Of a stretch of DNA of 64,000 bases, positions 30,187-41,306 are shown in pieces. Position 1 is the stretch's first letter; each line of letters opens with the position of its first letter. Under the pieces are notes generated by a model. It was not told the origin of the DNA and searched no databases. It saw only the letters and a list, made by a program, of their open reading frames with translations. Position numbers and translations under genes: made by a program. Source of the DNA: Nitrospirales bacterium (GTDB lineage Bacteria; Nitrospirota; Nitrospiria; Nitrospirales; UBA8639); the NCBI GenBank assembly GCA_021604005.1, contig BQIV01000006.1, positions 81,830-145,829 of the forward strand, given 5' to 3'.

Positions 30187-31548
30187 GTGAAACCCCGCAC
30201 AACACAGAAGCACCTCGGCACGCTCGACCATCGGTATCTTTGGCATCCCTTTACCCAAATGCAGGAGTGGGTTGAAAAAGCGCCAATTATTATTGAGCGT
30301 GGTGAAGGCCCGTACTTAATTGACAGTAATGGTCGCCGGTATTTGGATGGCACATCATCAATCTGGGTGAATATCCATGGTCACCGGCATCCAAAAATCG
30401 ACAAGGCCATTCGTCGTCAACTCAAGCGCGTGGCCCATAGTACGATGTTGGGGCTTTCGAATCCTCCGGCTATTCTTCTGGCCAAGAAACTGATCGATAT
30501 TGCGCCTCCAGGTTTATCACGGGTGTTTTATTCAGATGATGGGTCCACGGCTGTCGAGGTGGCATTAAAAATGGCCATTCAGTATTGGGCCCAAGTCAAA
30601 CCGTCTCAGCCTCGAAAGCAAACATTTATACATCTGAGTCAAGCCTATCACGGAGACACGGTAGGTGGTATGAGTGTCAGCGGGGTTGAACTGTTTCATA
30701 AACCTTTTCACGCAGTTCTTTTTCAAAGTCATGAAATTCCTTATCCTCACTGTTACCGCTGTCCGTTAGACCTGACATTTCCTTCCTGTCACATCGACTG
30801 CCTGAGTCCACTTGAAGAGATACTTCAACAAAAACATGAAGAAATAGCCGGTGTGGTCGTTGAGCCTATGGTTCAGGCTGTGGCGGGTGTCATCCCTTCT
30901 CCCCCGGACTACCTGAAAAAAATTCGTGACTTGTGTACAAAATTTCAGGTGTTACTGATAGCCGACGAAGTGGCAACCGGCTTTGGTCGTACAGGGAAAA
31001 TGTTTGCCTGTGAACATGAAGACGTCATGCCGGACCTCATGGCGGTTTCTAAGGGACTGACTGGTGGGTATATGCCATTAGCGGCAACACTCACAACTGA
31101 AAAAATCTATGACGCATTTTTAGGGAATTATGATGAATGGAAGACGTTTTTCCATGGGCATAGCTATACGGGAAACCCGCTTGGGTGCGCCGCCGCCCTT
31201 GCAAGCATAGAAATTTTCGATGAAGAACAGACGCTTAAAAAGTTAAAGAAAAAAATTAGATTACTAGGAGAACTCCTTAAGCCTCTCAAACAGCAAATTT
31301 CAATAGGAGACATTCGGCAATGCGGATTCATGGTGGGCATCGAACTCGTGAAAAACAACACCACCAAGACACCTTTTCCGCTCACAGACCGAATGGGGCA
31401 TCAGGTGACAAAAGAATGTCAAAGACGCGGACTTCTTATCCGACCAATCGGCAATGTCCTGGTCCTCCTTCCTCCTCTCAGTGTTACAATAAAAGAACTT
31501 AAGAAAATGGTGAAAATTCTTGGGCAGTCTATTCAAGCAGTCGTGTAA
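30187..31548 (+). CDS. bioA: adenosylmethionine-8-amino-7-oxononanoate aminotransferase
   Basis: BioA makes diaminopelargonic acid in biotin synthesis, using SAM as amino donor and PLP. GTG 30187 has AAGGG eight bases upstream and gives the usual start ([19 protein letters not shown]). The product is 453 aa. Motifs are [27 protein letters not shown] loop, [11 protein letters not shown] and the PLP-Lys segment [12 protein letters not shown]. No other biotin gene is nearby. Confidence 0.94.
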   Translation: MKPRTTQKHLGTLDHRYLWHPFTQMQEWVEKAPIIIERGEGPYLIDSNGRRYLDGTSSIWVNIHGHRHPKIDKAIRRQLKRVAHSTMLGLSNPPAILLAKKLIDIAPPGLSRVFYSDDGSTAVEVALKMAIQYWAQVKPSQPRKQTFIHLSQAYHGDTVGGMSVSGVELFHKPFHAVLFQSHEIPYPHCYRCPLDLTFPSCHIDCLSPLEEILQQKHEEIAGVVVEPMVQAVAGVIPSPPDYLKKIRDLCTKFQVLLIADEVATGFGRTGKMFACEHEDVMPDLMAVSKGLTGGYMPLAATLTTEKIYDAFLGNYDEWKTFFHGHSYTGNPLGCAAALASIEIFDEEQTLKKLKKKIRLLGELLKPLKQQISIGDIRQCGFMVGIELVKNNTTKTPFPLTDRMGHQVTKECQRRGLLIRPIGNVLVLLPPLSVTIKELKKMVKILGQSIQAVV

Positions 31549-31564
31549 ATTCTCGTTGTTTATA

Positions 31565-32572
31565 TTGCTGCGGAAAATTACGCAGCTTTTCACGTTCGCT
31601 ATTGCATTTTTTGCAATGGTGGCCATTCTGTGCTCTCCTTTTGGGTGTGGAATCTCAGATTATAAAAGGGGACGTATGGAGTCCGTCCTAGCGTCTCAAG
31701 AAGGAATTTCTTTTGTGCGGCCAACAAATATAGGTTTGCGAACCTCAAGTGTTGATGACTCTGAAACCATGATTGTTTTGGTGCCGGAACAGATCAGTAA
31801 CGACACGATTCCAGAAGTAATGCTTTGGGAAAGTCCGTTTCAAAAAAGTCAGCAATGGATAGTAGAAGGTTGGAAAAATATGAAGAAGGGGGCAACGAAT
31901 GGTAGAAAAGCAGGACTTACTATCGGGAAGTTTTTCTGTCCTTCATCATTAGGAAACTCTGTTCCTTCTTTAGAGGGTTATCTTGCCGTTCTCCTTTTAT
32001 GTGGCGGTGGTGTCGTAGGAGGAAGTACTGTTGGGTTGGTAATGGGCGGAGTGGTTGGGCCAATTCTGTATTTTGAGGATGATGTGACATCTCAAAGCCT
32101 GTCTTATCAAAACATAACGATTCTCAAGCAGGGCTTGATTCGAGGAATTTGGAAGGAATTAGTGGCCTTAGGGCCTCTCAATCGTCTGGGAACTAACGGG
32201 GCTACGGCAAATGAGGGGGAATTGTCCAAAGAGTTTGCGTTTGGCTCATTGCAGCATCCATATAATGCACAAATGGAGATTCAACCTCTTCGACTTCAAT
32301 TAGTGCAACTCTCGACGTCTGATTTTCCTCAGTTAGCATTAAGGTTTGAGGTGAATGTGAACCTTTTTGATCTCTCGCAACAGGTGATCGCGAAACAACG
32401 TATTCATGCAAACTATGGAGAGTTTACTTACCAGGAGTGGGCAGAAAATAATGCGCAAAGACTCAGATCGACAATCCGTCAGATATATAAGCAAAACGCT
32501 GATCGAATTGCTGATGCTCTGAGATCATCTGGGCATCGGAAGAAAATCTTGCAGCATCATTTGCTGCGGTAA
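31565..32572 (+). CDS. lipoprotein of unknown function with glycine-zipper segment
   Basis: A start at TTG 31565 gives a textbook lipoprotein signal: RK near the N-terminus, a hydrophobic core and the lipobox SPFGC. ATG 31616 would leave no basic N-region, and TTG 31520 would overlap bioA. The mature protein has a Gly-rich hydrophobic stretch (CGGGVVGGSTVGLVMGGVVG) like glycine-zipper outer-membrane anchors and a C-terminal mixed alpha/beta region. No family is recognised. It directly follows bioA and may be read from the same promoter. Confidence 0.7.
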   Translation: MLRKITQLFTFAIAFFAMVAILCSPFGCGISDYKRGRMESVLASQEGISFVRPTNIGLRTSSVDDSETMIVLVPEQISNDTIPEVMLWESPFQKSQQWIVEGWKNMKKGATNGRKAGLTIGKFFCPSSLGNSVPSLEGYLAVLLLCGGGVVGGSTVGLVMGGVVGPILYFEDDVTSQSLSYQNITILKQGLIRGIWKELVALGPLNRLGTNGATANEGELSKEFAFGSLQHPYNAQMEIQPLRLQLVQLSTSDFPQLALRFEVNVNLFDLSQQVIAKQRIHANYGEFTYQEWAENNAQRLRSTIRQIYKQNADRIADALRSSGHRKKILQHHLLR

Positions 32573-32669
32573 GGAAGGGCCAGGGCGGTCGCGGCTGTCG
32601 AATAAATACAATCCCATTCACTGAAATCAGGAGCAAAGACGGAGGTCTGGATTTCCGCTTTCACACCTG

Positions 32670-32699
32670 CGCGTCAAAGCGCTTCGGCGCGTAGACGCG
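32670..32699. repeat. REP-like palindrome with TTCG loop
   Basis: CGCGTC-AAA-GCGC-TTCG-GCGC-GTA-GACGCG forms a two-part hairpin with a TTCG tetraloop, set in a G+C-rich patch between the converging lipoprotein and J-domain genes. Outer TTCC and GGAA bases may extend it. It resembles REP-type intergenic palindromes and could end transcription from both sides. Only one copy is seen here. Confidence 0.5.
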
Positions 32700-32828
32700 G
32701 GAATGCCACCTAGGCTTGCCCTATTCTTGTACAGCTGGGCATTGAGCAAGAGGAGGAACGTATTTGGAACGACTCTAATAGTTCTATGAGAAAACATCGC
32801 GATAGCATGCAGTACCTTTGCCATATGT

Positions 32829-33761
32829 TTATGAAACCGGTGATTCGTTCGTGGGGTGGGATCGTAAGGCGTAGGGCAATTCCTTGGCGGCTTTTTTCTT
32901 TTCCGGTTTTCTGACGAGATCGGGCCGGGCGTGGAGTATCCAGGTGATGGCTTGCTCGTTATAGCTTCTGAGTTGACTATGGATGACCCAACGGATGTCA
33001 TTGACGGAATCCACATAGTGATCAAAATCTTCTTGGGTCATGACGTCCGGTGTGAGTTCTAAGAACGTGCGGAGCAGATTACTTTCACACCCCGAGACTT
33101 GCTCCTGAAAGGATGGAAAGACAAAATATTTGGCCAAGTCCTGCCTATGACATAAGACGCGAGCGAGTTGATTATAGTTTCTTTCCTTATGCTCCTTGCC
33201 ACGTATTCCAATGATGTCTTCGCCGTAGAGATACACCTTTTCGAACGTAATAACATACGGGGCTTTTCGTAGGAGTGTGTCAAATAAGTCCGTGTCTGCG
33301 TTTAGCAGTTGTTCGTCAAATGCCAAAGAAACGGTGTGCCTGGCCATGTCTGGACATGTGTTGAGCATATCAATCATTCGTTCAAAGCAGGCTTCCTGGA
33401 GTTTTCTGTCAAGATAATCGATGATGGATTCGATGGTTTGAATATCTTCTCTGGTTATCAGTGTGCAATCTCGTTGAATAATCTCTTTGGCTTTTCTGAC
33501 TCGACTTCGAACGAGCTCGATCTTTGACCCGCCGTTAATCATATGCGCATTGTCGTAGTCTGCGCGTTTGTCTTCATGGCTCAGTACGGCATAGGCTTCA
33601 TTGATGATGAACATTCTCTCTTTTGCGGCCTGCCGTTCCCACTGCGGGACGAGATCTTCATGGTTTTCTTTGACAAACTTCCGCCAGGCATTCTGAATTT
33701 CTTTGAGCAGAGCATCTTCAGGTACGCCGAGAATCTGGTAGTAATTTTTTCCGTCAATCAT
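32829..33761 (-). CDS. J-domain-like protein with altered HPD motif
   Basis: The 310-aa protein opens with a J-like domain (NYYQILGVPEDALLKEIQNA ... INEAYAVLSHEDKRADYD, residues 6-70). The invariant HPD between helices II and III is HED here (34-36), so DnaK stimulation is doubtful. The remaining 240 residues are helical and unrecognised, with recurring leader-like units around FDEQLLNADTDLFDTLL and FQEQVSGCESNLLRTFL, which look like degenerate internal repeats. No ribosome site or promoter stands out. Confidence 0.78.
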   Translation of the reverse strand: MIDGKNYYQILGVPEDALLKEIQNAWRKFVKENHEDLVPQWERQAAKERMFIINEAYAVLSHEDKRADYDNAHMINGGSKIELVRSRVRKAKEIIQRDCTLITREDIQTIESIIDYLDRKLQEACFERMIDMLNTCPDMARHTVSLAFDEQLLNADTDLFDTLLRKAPYVITFEKVYLYGEDIIGIRGKEHKERNYNQLARVLCHRQDLAKYFVFPSFQEQVSGCESNLLRTFLELTPDVMTQEDFDHYVDSVNDIRWVIHSQLRSYNEQAITWILHARPDLVRKPEKKKAAKELPYALRSHPTNESPVS

Positions 33762-33859
33762 AGGTGAGCCACGACGATGAGGGAATGGAGTGAATGATAT
33801 TCATGTCTGTGAGTATACGTACCGGTCAGAGTGTTGGCGTTATCATACGTGGAGTCATC

Positions 33860-35614
33860 TTACCCTCGATAGAGACGGACGGTGACTTTCTGCCCTTTGA
33901 GTCGTGTTCGTGTAAACGCGTTGATGATTCCTTTGGCGAATTCTTGTGGGACGTGCACATGTGAAGATTGTTCAGAAATTGTAATGGAGCCGAGTAGATT
34001 CGAATTCAGTTTTGCTTCGTTGGCGATCGCTCCCACGAGATCTCCCGGACGAATTCCTGCCGTTCGGCCAGCGCTAAATTGTAAGGTGACCATATCGGAC
34101 GTTCGCGTAGCGCGATCACGTTTTCTTCCAGGTTTTCCTGGAGTTCGTGATGATTTATCGTTGTGTGGTTGGTCCGGGGTTGCTCGTCGAACGCGTCGGG
34201 ATCGTTGAGGTCGGGTGTGTGCCTGATCCAAAAAAGCCGGAATATCTTCGTCTTTGTGTTCCCCATGGGTTGTACGGGCCACGATCTGCATGGCTGCCGC
34301 AGCGATATCCGCGGGGTCAAATGTTTCTGTGAGTGAGGCCACAATCTTTTTGAATCGTGCAAATTGTCTGGCGTGCAGCGTTTCCATAATTGACGTTTCA
34401 AGACGTTCGAGCCGTTTGGCTTGGAGATCGGCTACGGTTGGGAGCGTGGCCATGTCGACAGTGGTTTGTGTGCGTCGTTCAATGTTTTGCAATAACCAGC
34501 GCTCACGCGGTTCAACGAACGTGATGGCGGCACCGGCACGGCCGGCACGGCCAGTTCGTCCTATGCGATGGACGTACGCTTCGGGAGACGAAGGCACATC
34601 GTAATTCATGACATGCGACACGTGCGAGATATCTAATCCCCGTGCCGCGACATCTGTCGCAATCAAGAGTTCGGTAGTTCCTAATCGGAATGCATTCATC
34701 ACACGATCACGCTGGACTTGACTCAGGCCACCATGCAGTGCTTCAGCGCGATACCCGCGACTATTTAATTGTGAGGTAACCTCGCCAACTTCTAATCGAG
34801 TTCGGCAAAACACGAGGGTTGAGTGCGGGCTGGACATTTCTAATATACGGACAAGAGCGGCAATTTTGTGCTGCCGGGCAATCAAATAACCAATCTGGCG
34901 TACACGCGGAACAGCCCCGGCTTTGACCTCTTCCTTTTTAATTTGAATTTCGACGGGATTGTGTAAATGACGACGAGCGATTGAGGCAATGCGGGAAGGC
35001 ATAGTGGCGGAAAACAATGCGGTTTGTCGCGTTGCCGGTGTTTGTTGAAGGATAGCATCAAGATCTTCGGCAAACCCCATATTAAGCATTTCATCGGCTT
35101 CGTCCAAGACAACGATTGCGAGATCGTTGAGCTGAAGGGTCGTACGGCGGATATGATCCAGTGCACGGCCTGGCGTCGCCACGACGACATCGACGCCACG
35201 TTTGAGTGCGACAAGTTGTGGCCGAATCGCCTGCCCGCCGTAGACTGCCAAAATGCTGATGCGTTGCTCCTTGCCATAGCGCTGGACGGCGTCGCTGACT
35301 TGTATCGCCAATTCCCGTGTTGGCACCAGAATAAGTGCAAATGGATGGTGTTGCCGATCTGCATGGGCAAATCGTTGAAGGAGGGGAAGAGTAAACGCTG
35401 CGGTTTTTCCCGTTCCGGTGGCGGCGCGGCCCAACAGATCGAGACCGGCCAAGAGTGGCGGAATGGCTTCCTGTTGGATTGGGGTGGGTTCTTCGTACCC
35501 GAGAGTGTCAAGCGTGGTGAGGAGTGCTGCTTCAAGACCAAGGGCGGCAAACCCAGGAGAAAAGCCTTTCATGGTCGGAGCTGCGGATGTGTGGGTTGCT
35601 TTGCGTGTCTTCAT
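33860..35614 (-). CDS. DEAD-box ATP-dependent RNA helicase (DeaD/CsdA-like)
   Basis: The 584-aa helicase has motif Q (GYEEPTPIQQEAIPPLL), motif I AATGTGKT, DEAD in VLDEADEMLNMGF, SAT, and motif VI HRIGRTGRAGR. After a basic linker (about 470-500) it ends in a DbpA-type RNA-binding domain (MVTLQFSAGRTAGIRPGDLV). That layout is typical of DeaD/CsdA helicases used in ribosome assembly and cold adaptation. ATG 35614 is used; ATG 35572 is also possible. The 165-base gap upstream may hold a long leader, but no convincing promoter pair was found in it. Confidence 0.93.
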   Translation of the reverse strand: MKTRKATHTSAAPTMKGFSPGFAALGLEAALLTTLDTLGYEEPTPIQQEAIPPLLAGLDLLGRAATGTGKTAAFTLPLLQRFAHADRQHHPFALILVPTRELAIQVSDAVQRYGKEQRISILAVYGGQAIRPQLVALKRGVDVVVATPGRALDHIRRTTLQLNDLAIVVLDEADEMLNMGFAEDLDAILQQTPATRQTALFSATMPSRIASIARRHLHNPVEIQIKKEEVKAGAVPRVRQIGYLIARQHKIAALVRILEMSSPHSTLVFCRTRLEVGEVTSQLNSRGYRAEALHGGLSQVQRDRVMNAFRLGTTELLIATDVAARGLDISHVSHVMNYDVPSSPEAYVHRIGRTGRAGRAGAAITFVEPRERWLLQNIERRTQTTVDMATLPTVADLQAKRLERLETSIMETLHARQFARFKKIVASLTETFDPADIAAAAMQIVARTTHGEHKDEDIPAFLDQAHTRPQRSRRVRRATPDQPHNDKSSRTPGKPGRKRDRATRTSDMVTLQFSAGRTAGIRPGDLVGAIANEAKLNSNLLGSITISEQSSHVHVPQEFAKGIINAFTRTRLKGQKVTVRLYRG

Positions 35615-35781
35615 GAAATGTATGAGTCCCCTTCAGATCTTCTCCCTGTCACCTTTCTGACACTGTATCAATGGAGATACGAAGAGGTCGCAGAGTTGAA
35701 CGTTATACGAGAATAGTAAAAAGACAACGATGTGTCGTTAATGAGAAGAGGCGAATGCTCTCGCGACCACCTGTGGTCGTG

Positions 35782-36582
35782 CTATCGTATTTCAATCCGT
35801 TGGCCGATGGTTCCCCGGCAGCTATTGGCGGCATGACCCTGCTTGATAAAGACTTCAAGGTGTGCATTGCTATTGAGGAGTGCCTCGGGCATACCCAATG
35901 CCCCTTCTGCATAATGCGTTTTCATTCCTTTGATCATGATATCGCCAACCTGTATAACCTCAACCTCTCGTTTCGTGACGGTACGAAAGGTTTCAAGGTC
36001 TGCTGGTGTAATATTGGATATCATATTGCCGAAACGGTCAATATACACAATTTTCCCCACGAGTTTCCCATTCTCCATTTTGGCGTCTGACGTGGGAAGC
36101 GTGACGTAATCGTGGATTAGCGGTCCGTATGATCCCGGCATTTGCCCTTTCGTCAGCCAGGCAGCGGCAGGGGAAAATACATCACGTCCATCAAATGTTG
36201 CGCCTTCCGAATCTAATCGATACTGTTTATTTTCAATGGCGCGAACTTCAACAGACCGCTCTTCTTCAAAGATATAAGTCAAGACGCCATTGTCGGGAGC
36301 GAGAAAGAAGTATCGTGCCGTCGACACTAAAATCGCCCGACGATCACTGCCGACACCCGGATCGACGACGACGACATGAATCGTTCCATCGGGAAAGTAG
36401 TGATAACACGACTTGAGATGGAAGGCGGCTTCTTCCACACCCTGCGGTGTGATGTCATGGCTCAGGTCGACGAGACGGACTTGCGAGTTGATGCCATACA
36501 TTACGCCCTTCATGCTTGGCACGAAATAGTCGCGATGGCCAAAATCCGTTAACAGGGTGATGAGTGATGTTGCGGATGCCAT
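35782..36582 (-). CDS. SAM hydroxide adenosyltransferase family protein (DUF62, chlorinase/fluorinase superfamily)
   Basis: The 266-aa protein belongs to the family that splits S-adenosylmethionine to adenosine and methionine with water. Family segments are LITLLTDFGHRDYFV, VVVDPGVGSDRRAIL, APDNGVL and DRFGNMISNI. The segment usually written FHGRD reads FDGRD here. ATG 36582 is fixed by GAGGAG eight bases upstream, which is formed by the last codons of greA. Confidence 0.88.
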   Translation of the reverse strand: MASATSLITLLTDFGHRDYFVPSMKGVMYGINSQVRLVDLSHDITPQGVEEAAFHLKSCYHYFPDGTIHVVVVDPGVGSDRRAILVSTARYFFLAPDNGVLTYIFEEERSVEVRAIENKQYRLDSEGATFDGRDVFSPAAAWLTKGQMPGSYGPLIHDYVTLPTSDAKMENGKLVGKIVYIDRFGNMISNITPADLETFRTVTKREVEVIQVGDIMIKGMKTHYAEGALGMPEALLNSNAHLEVFIKQGHAANSCRGTIGQRIEIR

Positions 36583-36583
36583 G

Positions 36584-37060
36584 TCAAATCTCCTCAAACC
36601 AAATTTTTTGAATTTCGTATTCTACCGTCCCGGCGGGGCGTTTAATTTCAACGATATCACCGACGCGGTGCCCAATTAAACCACGTCCGATGGGTGATTG
36701 GACGGAGATGCTTCCCGTTTTGAGATCGGCTTCTTCAAGTCCGACAAGCCGATATTGCTTTTCTTCGTTCGATTCAATGTCGGTCAGTTGGACCGTTGAC
36801 CCAAAGACGACGGTCTCACTCGGTCCCGGCGTGACTTCGATAACTTCAGCTTCACTTAATTTATATTCAATCTCGGCGATGCGAGTGGCAATAAACTGCT
36901 GTTCTTCTTTTGCCGCTTTATATTCGGCATTTTCACGCAGGTCGCCATGTTCGCGTGCCTCGGCAATGGCTTGAATGTTTCTGGGGCGGTCTTCCTTGCG
37001 AATCCTGTTTAATTCTTCTTTTAACGCGTCATATCCTCTCTGAGTCATAGGAATTTTCAT
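36584..37060 (-). CDS. greA: transcription elongation factor GreA
   Basis: GreA rescues backtracked RNA polymerase by stimulating transcript cleavage. The 158-aa protein has the coiled-coil tip with acidic residues ([14 protein letters not shown]) and the C-terminal FKBP-like domain ending [14 protein letters not shown]. It overlaps carB by four bases (ATGA), and its final codons serve as ribosome site for the next gene. Confidence 0.96.
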   Translation of the reverse strand: MKIPMTQRGYDALKEELNRIRKEDRPRNIQAIAEAREHGDLRENAEYKAAKEEQQFIATRIAEIEYKLSEAEVIEVTPGPSETVVFGSTVQLTDIESNEEKQYRLVGLEEADLKTGSISVQSPIGRGLIGHRVGDIVEIKRPAGTVEYEIQKIWFEEI

Positions 37061-40000
37061 AACTGCATACCCTTTAATGCGGCTTGATATTCTTGAAGTG
37101 GACGAACTCTGAGTTTCCCTTTTCGCATGGCTTCCATGCCCAGCACAGCGGCCTTGGCTGCAGGAATTGTTGTAAAATAGGGAATGCCCTGATACAAGGC
37201 TTCTTTTCGAATCGGTGCAGAATCATCTTGAGATGCGGCGCTCCCCACGGTATTCACGACCACGCATATTTGACCGTTTTTAATGACATCCACAATGTGC
37301 GGCCGTCCTTCTTTGATCTTATTAACGGACTCGACGGCAATATCATGCTCCCGCAAATAGGCAGCCGTTCCTTTCGTGGCTTGAAGCGTAAAGCCTAATC
37401 GGCATAACCGTTGTGCGATATCCACGGTTCGAACCTTGTCTGCATCTTTGACGCTTAACAACACCACGCCGGACTTCGGCAGTGCATTGCCTGCTGCAGC
37501 CTGAGATTTGGCAAAGGCCCATCCAAAGTCCCCATCGATACCCATGACCTCGCCTGTCGAACGCATTTCCGGGCCAAGCAGCACATCCAGGGCTCCAAGT
37601 TTTGTAAAAGGAAACACCGCCTCCTTCACGGACATGTGGGTCAGGGTTGGCGCCTCGGTCAACCCCAACTCTGCCAATGTTTTTCCCAACATGACCTTTG
37701 TCGCAAATTTTGCCAGTGGGATTCCAATGGTCTTGCTCACGAATGGGACGGTACGAGATGCGCGAGGATTGACTTCGAGCACAAACACCTGACCCTCTTG
37801 AACGGCAAATTGAATATTCATGAGCCCCACAACATGTAATGACTTGGCCAATGCGATGGTTTGTTTCGTGATCTCTTCAATAATGGTTGGGTTCAACGAA
37901 TACGGAGGCAGGGAGCAGGCGGAATCTCCAGAATGAATCCCGGCCATCTCAACATGTTCCATGATGCCTGCGACCACCACCTGTTGACCGTCGGAAATGG
38001 CATCGACATCGACTTCAATGGCCCCATCAAGATAATGATCAATCAACAACGGGTGCGTGGCAAGATTGTGCGCATGCGTATGAAGATAGCGGGCCAGTGC
38101 ATCCGCATCATAGAGAATTTGCATCGCACGCCCTCCCAAGACATAGGACGGGCGGGCCATGACGGGATACTGAATGGTTTCAGCAATGTGATGGGCTTCG
38201 TCATGACTCTGCGCCATCCCGCTTCTCGGTTGCCGCAACTGCAGTTCATCGATCAATGCCCCGAATCGCTTTCGATCCTCCGCACGATCAATCGCGTCAG
38301 GGCTTGTCCCCAGAATCGGTGCCCCGATGTTGGCCAATCCCCATGACAGTTTGAGTGGCGTTTGTCCGCCGAACTGCACAATAAGGCCGAACGGTTGTTC
38401 GACGTCGAGAATATGTGTGACATCTTCCATGGTCAAGGGTTCGAAGTATAAGCGGTCGGAAATGTCGTAATCCGTGCTCACCGTTTCGGGATTACAATTC
38501 ACCATGATCGTTTCAATGCCTTCTTCTTGAAGGGCCATGGCTGAATGCACACAGCAATAATCAAACTCAATTCCCTGCCCGATTCGGTTCGGTCCTCCGC
38601 CTAAAATAATCACTTTTTTTCTGTCCGTCACGCGGGCTTCGCATGCCGTGCCATAGCTTGAATAGAGATACGGAGTGTGGGCCTCGAATTCCGCCGCGCA
38701 TGTATCGACACGTTTATAGGCAACCGGAAGCGATAGGCCCGATGAAGACAGCAAGGCGTGCATGGTGTCCACCGGATGTTTCAATAATTGCGTCAGCCGC
38801 TCATCGGAAAACCCCAGCTGCTTGGCCCGTGTGTATCGCTCGACGGTTATGGCATCACGCGCGTGAACGAGAACCGACTCAAACTCGACAAGCTGACGAA
38901 TTTCTTCAAGAAACCATGGATCAATATGCGTGATGGCATACAATTCATCACGTGTCAGGCCAACACGAAAGCCATCGGCCACTTGCCACATGCGATTGGC
39001 CGTTGGCGTTTGGAGGGCCGTGCGAATTTCCGCCATCACTTCTTGATCGGTCTGTGCCGATTGATTTGTTTGATACAGTCCATCCAACCCATACATCGAA
39101 CAGAGCCCAAAGCGATCGATTTCTAAGGACCGAATGGCTTTCTGTAACGCTTCTTTAAATGTCGCACCAAGCGCCATGGCTTCACCGACCGATTTCATAT
39201 GTGTGGTGAGTGTGGGGTCGCTCCCTTCAAATTTTTCGAAGGTAAATCGAGGGATTTTTACCACGACATAGTCAATCGTCGGTTCAAAGGAGGCCTTTGT
39301 CACTTTGGTAATATCATTGGTGATTTCGTCGAGGGTATAACCCACGGCGAGCTTGGCGGCAATTTTCGCAATGGGAAACCCTGTCGCCTTTGACGCGAGT
39401 GCGGAACTGCGCGACACTCGGGGATTCATTTCGATAACAATTTGATCTCCGGTTTTCGGATTCACGGCAAACTGAATATTGGAGCCTCCCGTGTCAACCC
39501 CAATTGCTCGAATAATGCGAATTGCGGCATTTCGCATGCGCTGATATTCTTTATCCGTCAAGGTTAACGCCGGGGCGACCGTAATGCTGTCCCCTGTATG
39601 TACGCCCATGGCATCAAAATTTTCAATGGGGCACACAATCACGACATTGTCGTTCAAGTCGCGCATGACCTCTAATTCGTATTCTTTCCACCCAATCAGT
39701 GATTGTTCGATGAGGGCTTGTTTGACCGGACTGGTGACGAGCGCCCATTCGACAAATTGTTCGTACTCTTCGCGATTATAGGCGATGTTTCCGCCGGCGC
39801 CTCCCAGTGTAAAGGATGGACGCACAATTGCCGGGAAGCCGATTGTTTCAATCAGTTGAATGGCTTCTTGGCGAGAATGAATGGATCCGCTCAGTGGTAC
39901 GTGAAGGCCAAGGCCTTGAATAATATCCTTGAATTGTTCGCGGTCTTCCGCTTTCTGAATCGCCGCATAGGAAGCGCCGATGGTGTGGACGCCGTATTTT

Positions 40001-40326
40001 TCCAGGACGCCGCGTTGATACAACTCGACGGTCAAATTGAGCGCCGTCTGTCCACCCATGGTTGGAAGCAAGGCATCCGGACGATCGCGTTCTAAGATAC
40101 GTTCAACGACTTCACAGGTAATCGGCTCCACATAGGTTCTATCTGCAAGATCAGGGTCCGTCATGATGGTGGCGGGATTGCTGTTGATCAATATGACTTC
40201 AAACCCTTCCTCTTTTAACGCCTTGCAGGCTTGCGTGCCGGAGTAGTCAAACTCGCAGCCCTGGCCAATCACAATCGGGCCTGAGCCAATGAGCAAAATT
40301 CGGTGAAGATCAGTCCGTCGTGGCAT
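37057..40326 (-). CDS. carB: carbamoyl-phosphate synthase large subunit
   Basis: CarB makes carbamoyl phosphate from bicarbonate, ammonia and two ATP. The 1089-aa protein contains both duplicated synthetase halves ([20 protein letters not shown] and [20 protein letters not shown]) and a C-terminal MGS-like allosteric domain. carA lies upstream in the same direction, separated by sppA and an M48 protease gene, an uncommon arrangement. carB starts five bases after the protease stop. Confidence 0.97.
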   Translation of the reverse strand: MPRRTDLHRILLIGSGPIVIGQGCEFDYSGTQACKALKEEGFEVILINSNPATIMTDPDLADRTYVEPITCEVVERILERDRPDALLPTMGGQTALNLTVELYQRGVLEKYGVHTIGASYAAIQKAEDREQFKDIIQGLGLHVPLSGSIHSRQEAIQLIETIGFPAIVRPSFTLGGAGGNIAYNREEYEQFVEWALVTSPVKQALIEQSLIGWKEYELEVMRDLNDNVVIVCPIENFDAMGVHTGDSITVAPALTLTDKEYQRMRNAAIRIIRAIGVDTGGSNIQFAVNPKTGDQIVIEMNPRVSRSSALASKATGFPIAKIAAKLAVGYTLDEITNDITKVTKASFEPTIDYVVVKIPRFTFEKFEGSDPTLTTHMKSVGEAMALGATFKEALQKAIRSLEIDRFGLCSMYGLDGLYQTNQSAQTDQEVMAEIRTALQTPTANRMWQVADGFRVGLTRDELYAITHIDPWFLEEIRQLVEFESVLVHARDAITVERYTRAKQLGFSDERLTQLLKHPVDTMHALLSSSGLSLPVAYKRVDTCAAEFEAHTPYLYSSYGTACEARVTDRKKVIILGGGPNRIGQGIEFDYCCVHSAMALQEEGIETIMVNCNPETVSTDYDISDRLYFEPLTMEDVTHILDVEQPFGLIVQFGGQTPLKLSWGLANIGAPILGTSPDAIDRAEDRKRFGALIDELQLRQPRSGMAQSHDEAHHIAETIQYPVMARPSYVLGGRAMQILYDADALARYLHTHAHNLATHPLLIDHYLDGAIEVDVDAISDGQQVVVAGIMEHVEMAGIHSGDSACSLPPYSLNPTIIEEITKQTIALAKSLHVVGLMNIQFAVQEGQVFVLEVNPRASRTVPFVSKTIGIPLAKFATKVMLGKTLAELGLTEAPTLTHMSVKEAVFPFTKLGALDVLLGPEMRSTGEVMGIDGDFGWAFAKSQAAAGNALPKSGVVLLSVKDADKVRTVDIAQRLCRLGFTLQATKGTAAYLREHDIAVESVNKIKEGRPHIVDVIKNGQICVVVNTVGSAASQDDSAPIRKEALYQGIPYFTTIPAAKAAVLGMEAMRKGKLRVRPLQEYQAALKGMQL

Positions 40327-40331
40327 AATAG

Positions 40332-41201
40332 TTATGGTTGTATATGGTGACGAGGTTCGGCTTGAGCATCGGTCGAATCGTCTAAGAGCGGATCAGGATG
40401 ATACAATTCGAGTGCCTTGGGCAGCCAGGCTTCGATTTGGTTAATTCGCGTCACATCCGACGGATGGGTTGACAGAAACTCGGGGACTGCGGCATTTGAT
40501 CGAAAACAAAACCGCCCGATCATTTTTCGCGGACACCCGCTCATACGTTCCCAAAACGGCACCGCTTCGCGTGGATCGTAGCCGGCTTTCGCCATCAACT
40601 GGAGACCGATATAATCGGCTTCTGATTCTTGCTTACGCGAGTTTGGCAGCGCAACCCCTACCCCATAGGCACTCATGGCACCAATTGCGACGCCTGGGTC
40701 GATTCCCCCTACGGCCGCCCCGGCCAGTGTGCCAATTTGTGCAATTTGCTCGAGAATGCCACTGCTGTACCGTTCAGCACCATGACGCTGTAACGCATGT
40801 GCGACTTCATGCGCCATGACAGTCGCGAGTCCGGCCTCCGTCTTGGTATACGGCAGCAGTCCGGTAAAGATAGCAACCTTTCCACCTGGTAAGGCAAACG
40901 CGTTGATTTGGTCATCATCTTGAATCACCGCAAATTCCCAGTGGTACGAGGGTTTGTTCGCTGCTGCCGCAATACGGCGACCAACGCGATTAACCATTAA
41001 GGTAATCTTAGGATCCGTGCTGAGTGGCGCATTAGCCAATACTTCTCGAAAGGCCGATAAGCCAAGAGAAATTTCTTTCTCTTCAGAAATATAAATAAAC
41101 TGGTCTCTGGCAGTGCCAGGAGCCTTTTGGCAACTATCAAGGACAAGCATGGTGAGTATGCCGACAAGCGCTCCAACGCTTATGAAGAGTTTTCTGTCCA
41201 T
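40332..41201 (-). CDS. M48 family zinc metalloprotease lipoprotein
   Basis: The 289-aa protein has a lipoprotein signal ([20 protein letters not shown], Cys24 in LDSC). The zinc motif HEVAH lies at 131-135 and the third ligand in ESEAD. It is of the LoiP/YcaL-like periplasmic type involved in envelope maintenance. ATG 41201 is preferred over 41228 because it gives a proper signal. Its place between sppA and carB puts two envelope proteases inside the pyrimidine cluster. Confidence 0.9.
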   Translation of the reverse strand: MDRKLFISVGALVGILTMLVLDSCQKAPGTARDQFIYISEEKEISLGLSAFREVLANAPLSTDPKITLMVNRVGRRIAAAANKPSYHWEFAVIQDDDQINAFALPGGKVAIFTGLLPYTKTEAGLATVMAHEVAHALQRHGAERYSSGILEQIAQIGTLAGAAVGGIDPGVAIGAMSAYGVGVALPNSRKQESEADYIGLQLMAKAGYDPREAVPFWERMSGCPRKMIGRFCFRSNAAVPEFLSTHPSDVTRINQIEAWLPKALELYHPDPLLDDSTDAQAEPRHHIQP

Positions 41202-41306
41202 ACCAAGCTCATACGCCAGACACGCCAAAAGTTGTATGTTTCAAGTCTAAGGTTGTGCCTATTTCCCTAGGGCACCTCTAGATGTTGAACCTGAAACTTC
41301 CCCGTC

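Noticed and set aside
28281..30353. 690-aa version of LepA
   Set aside because: The first 86 codons contain the lepA and bioA promoters and have no family match.
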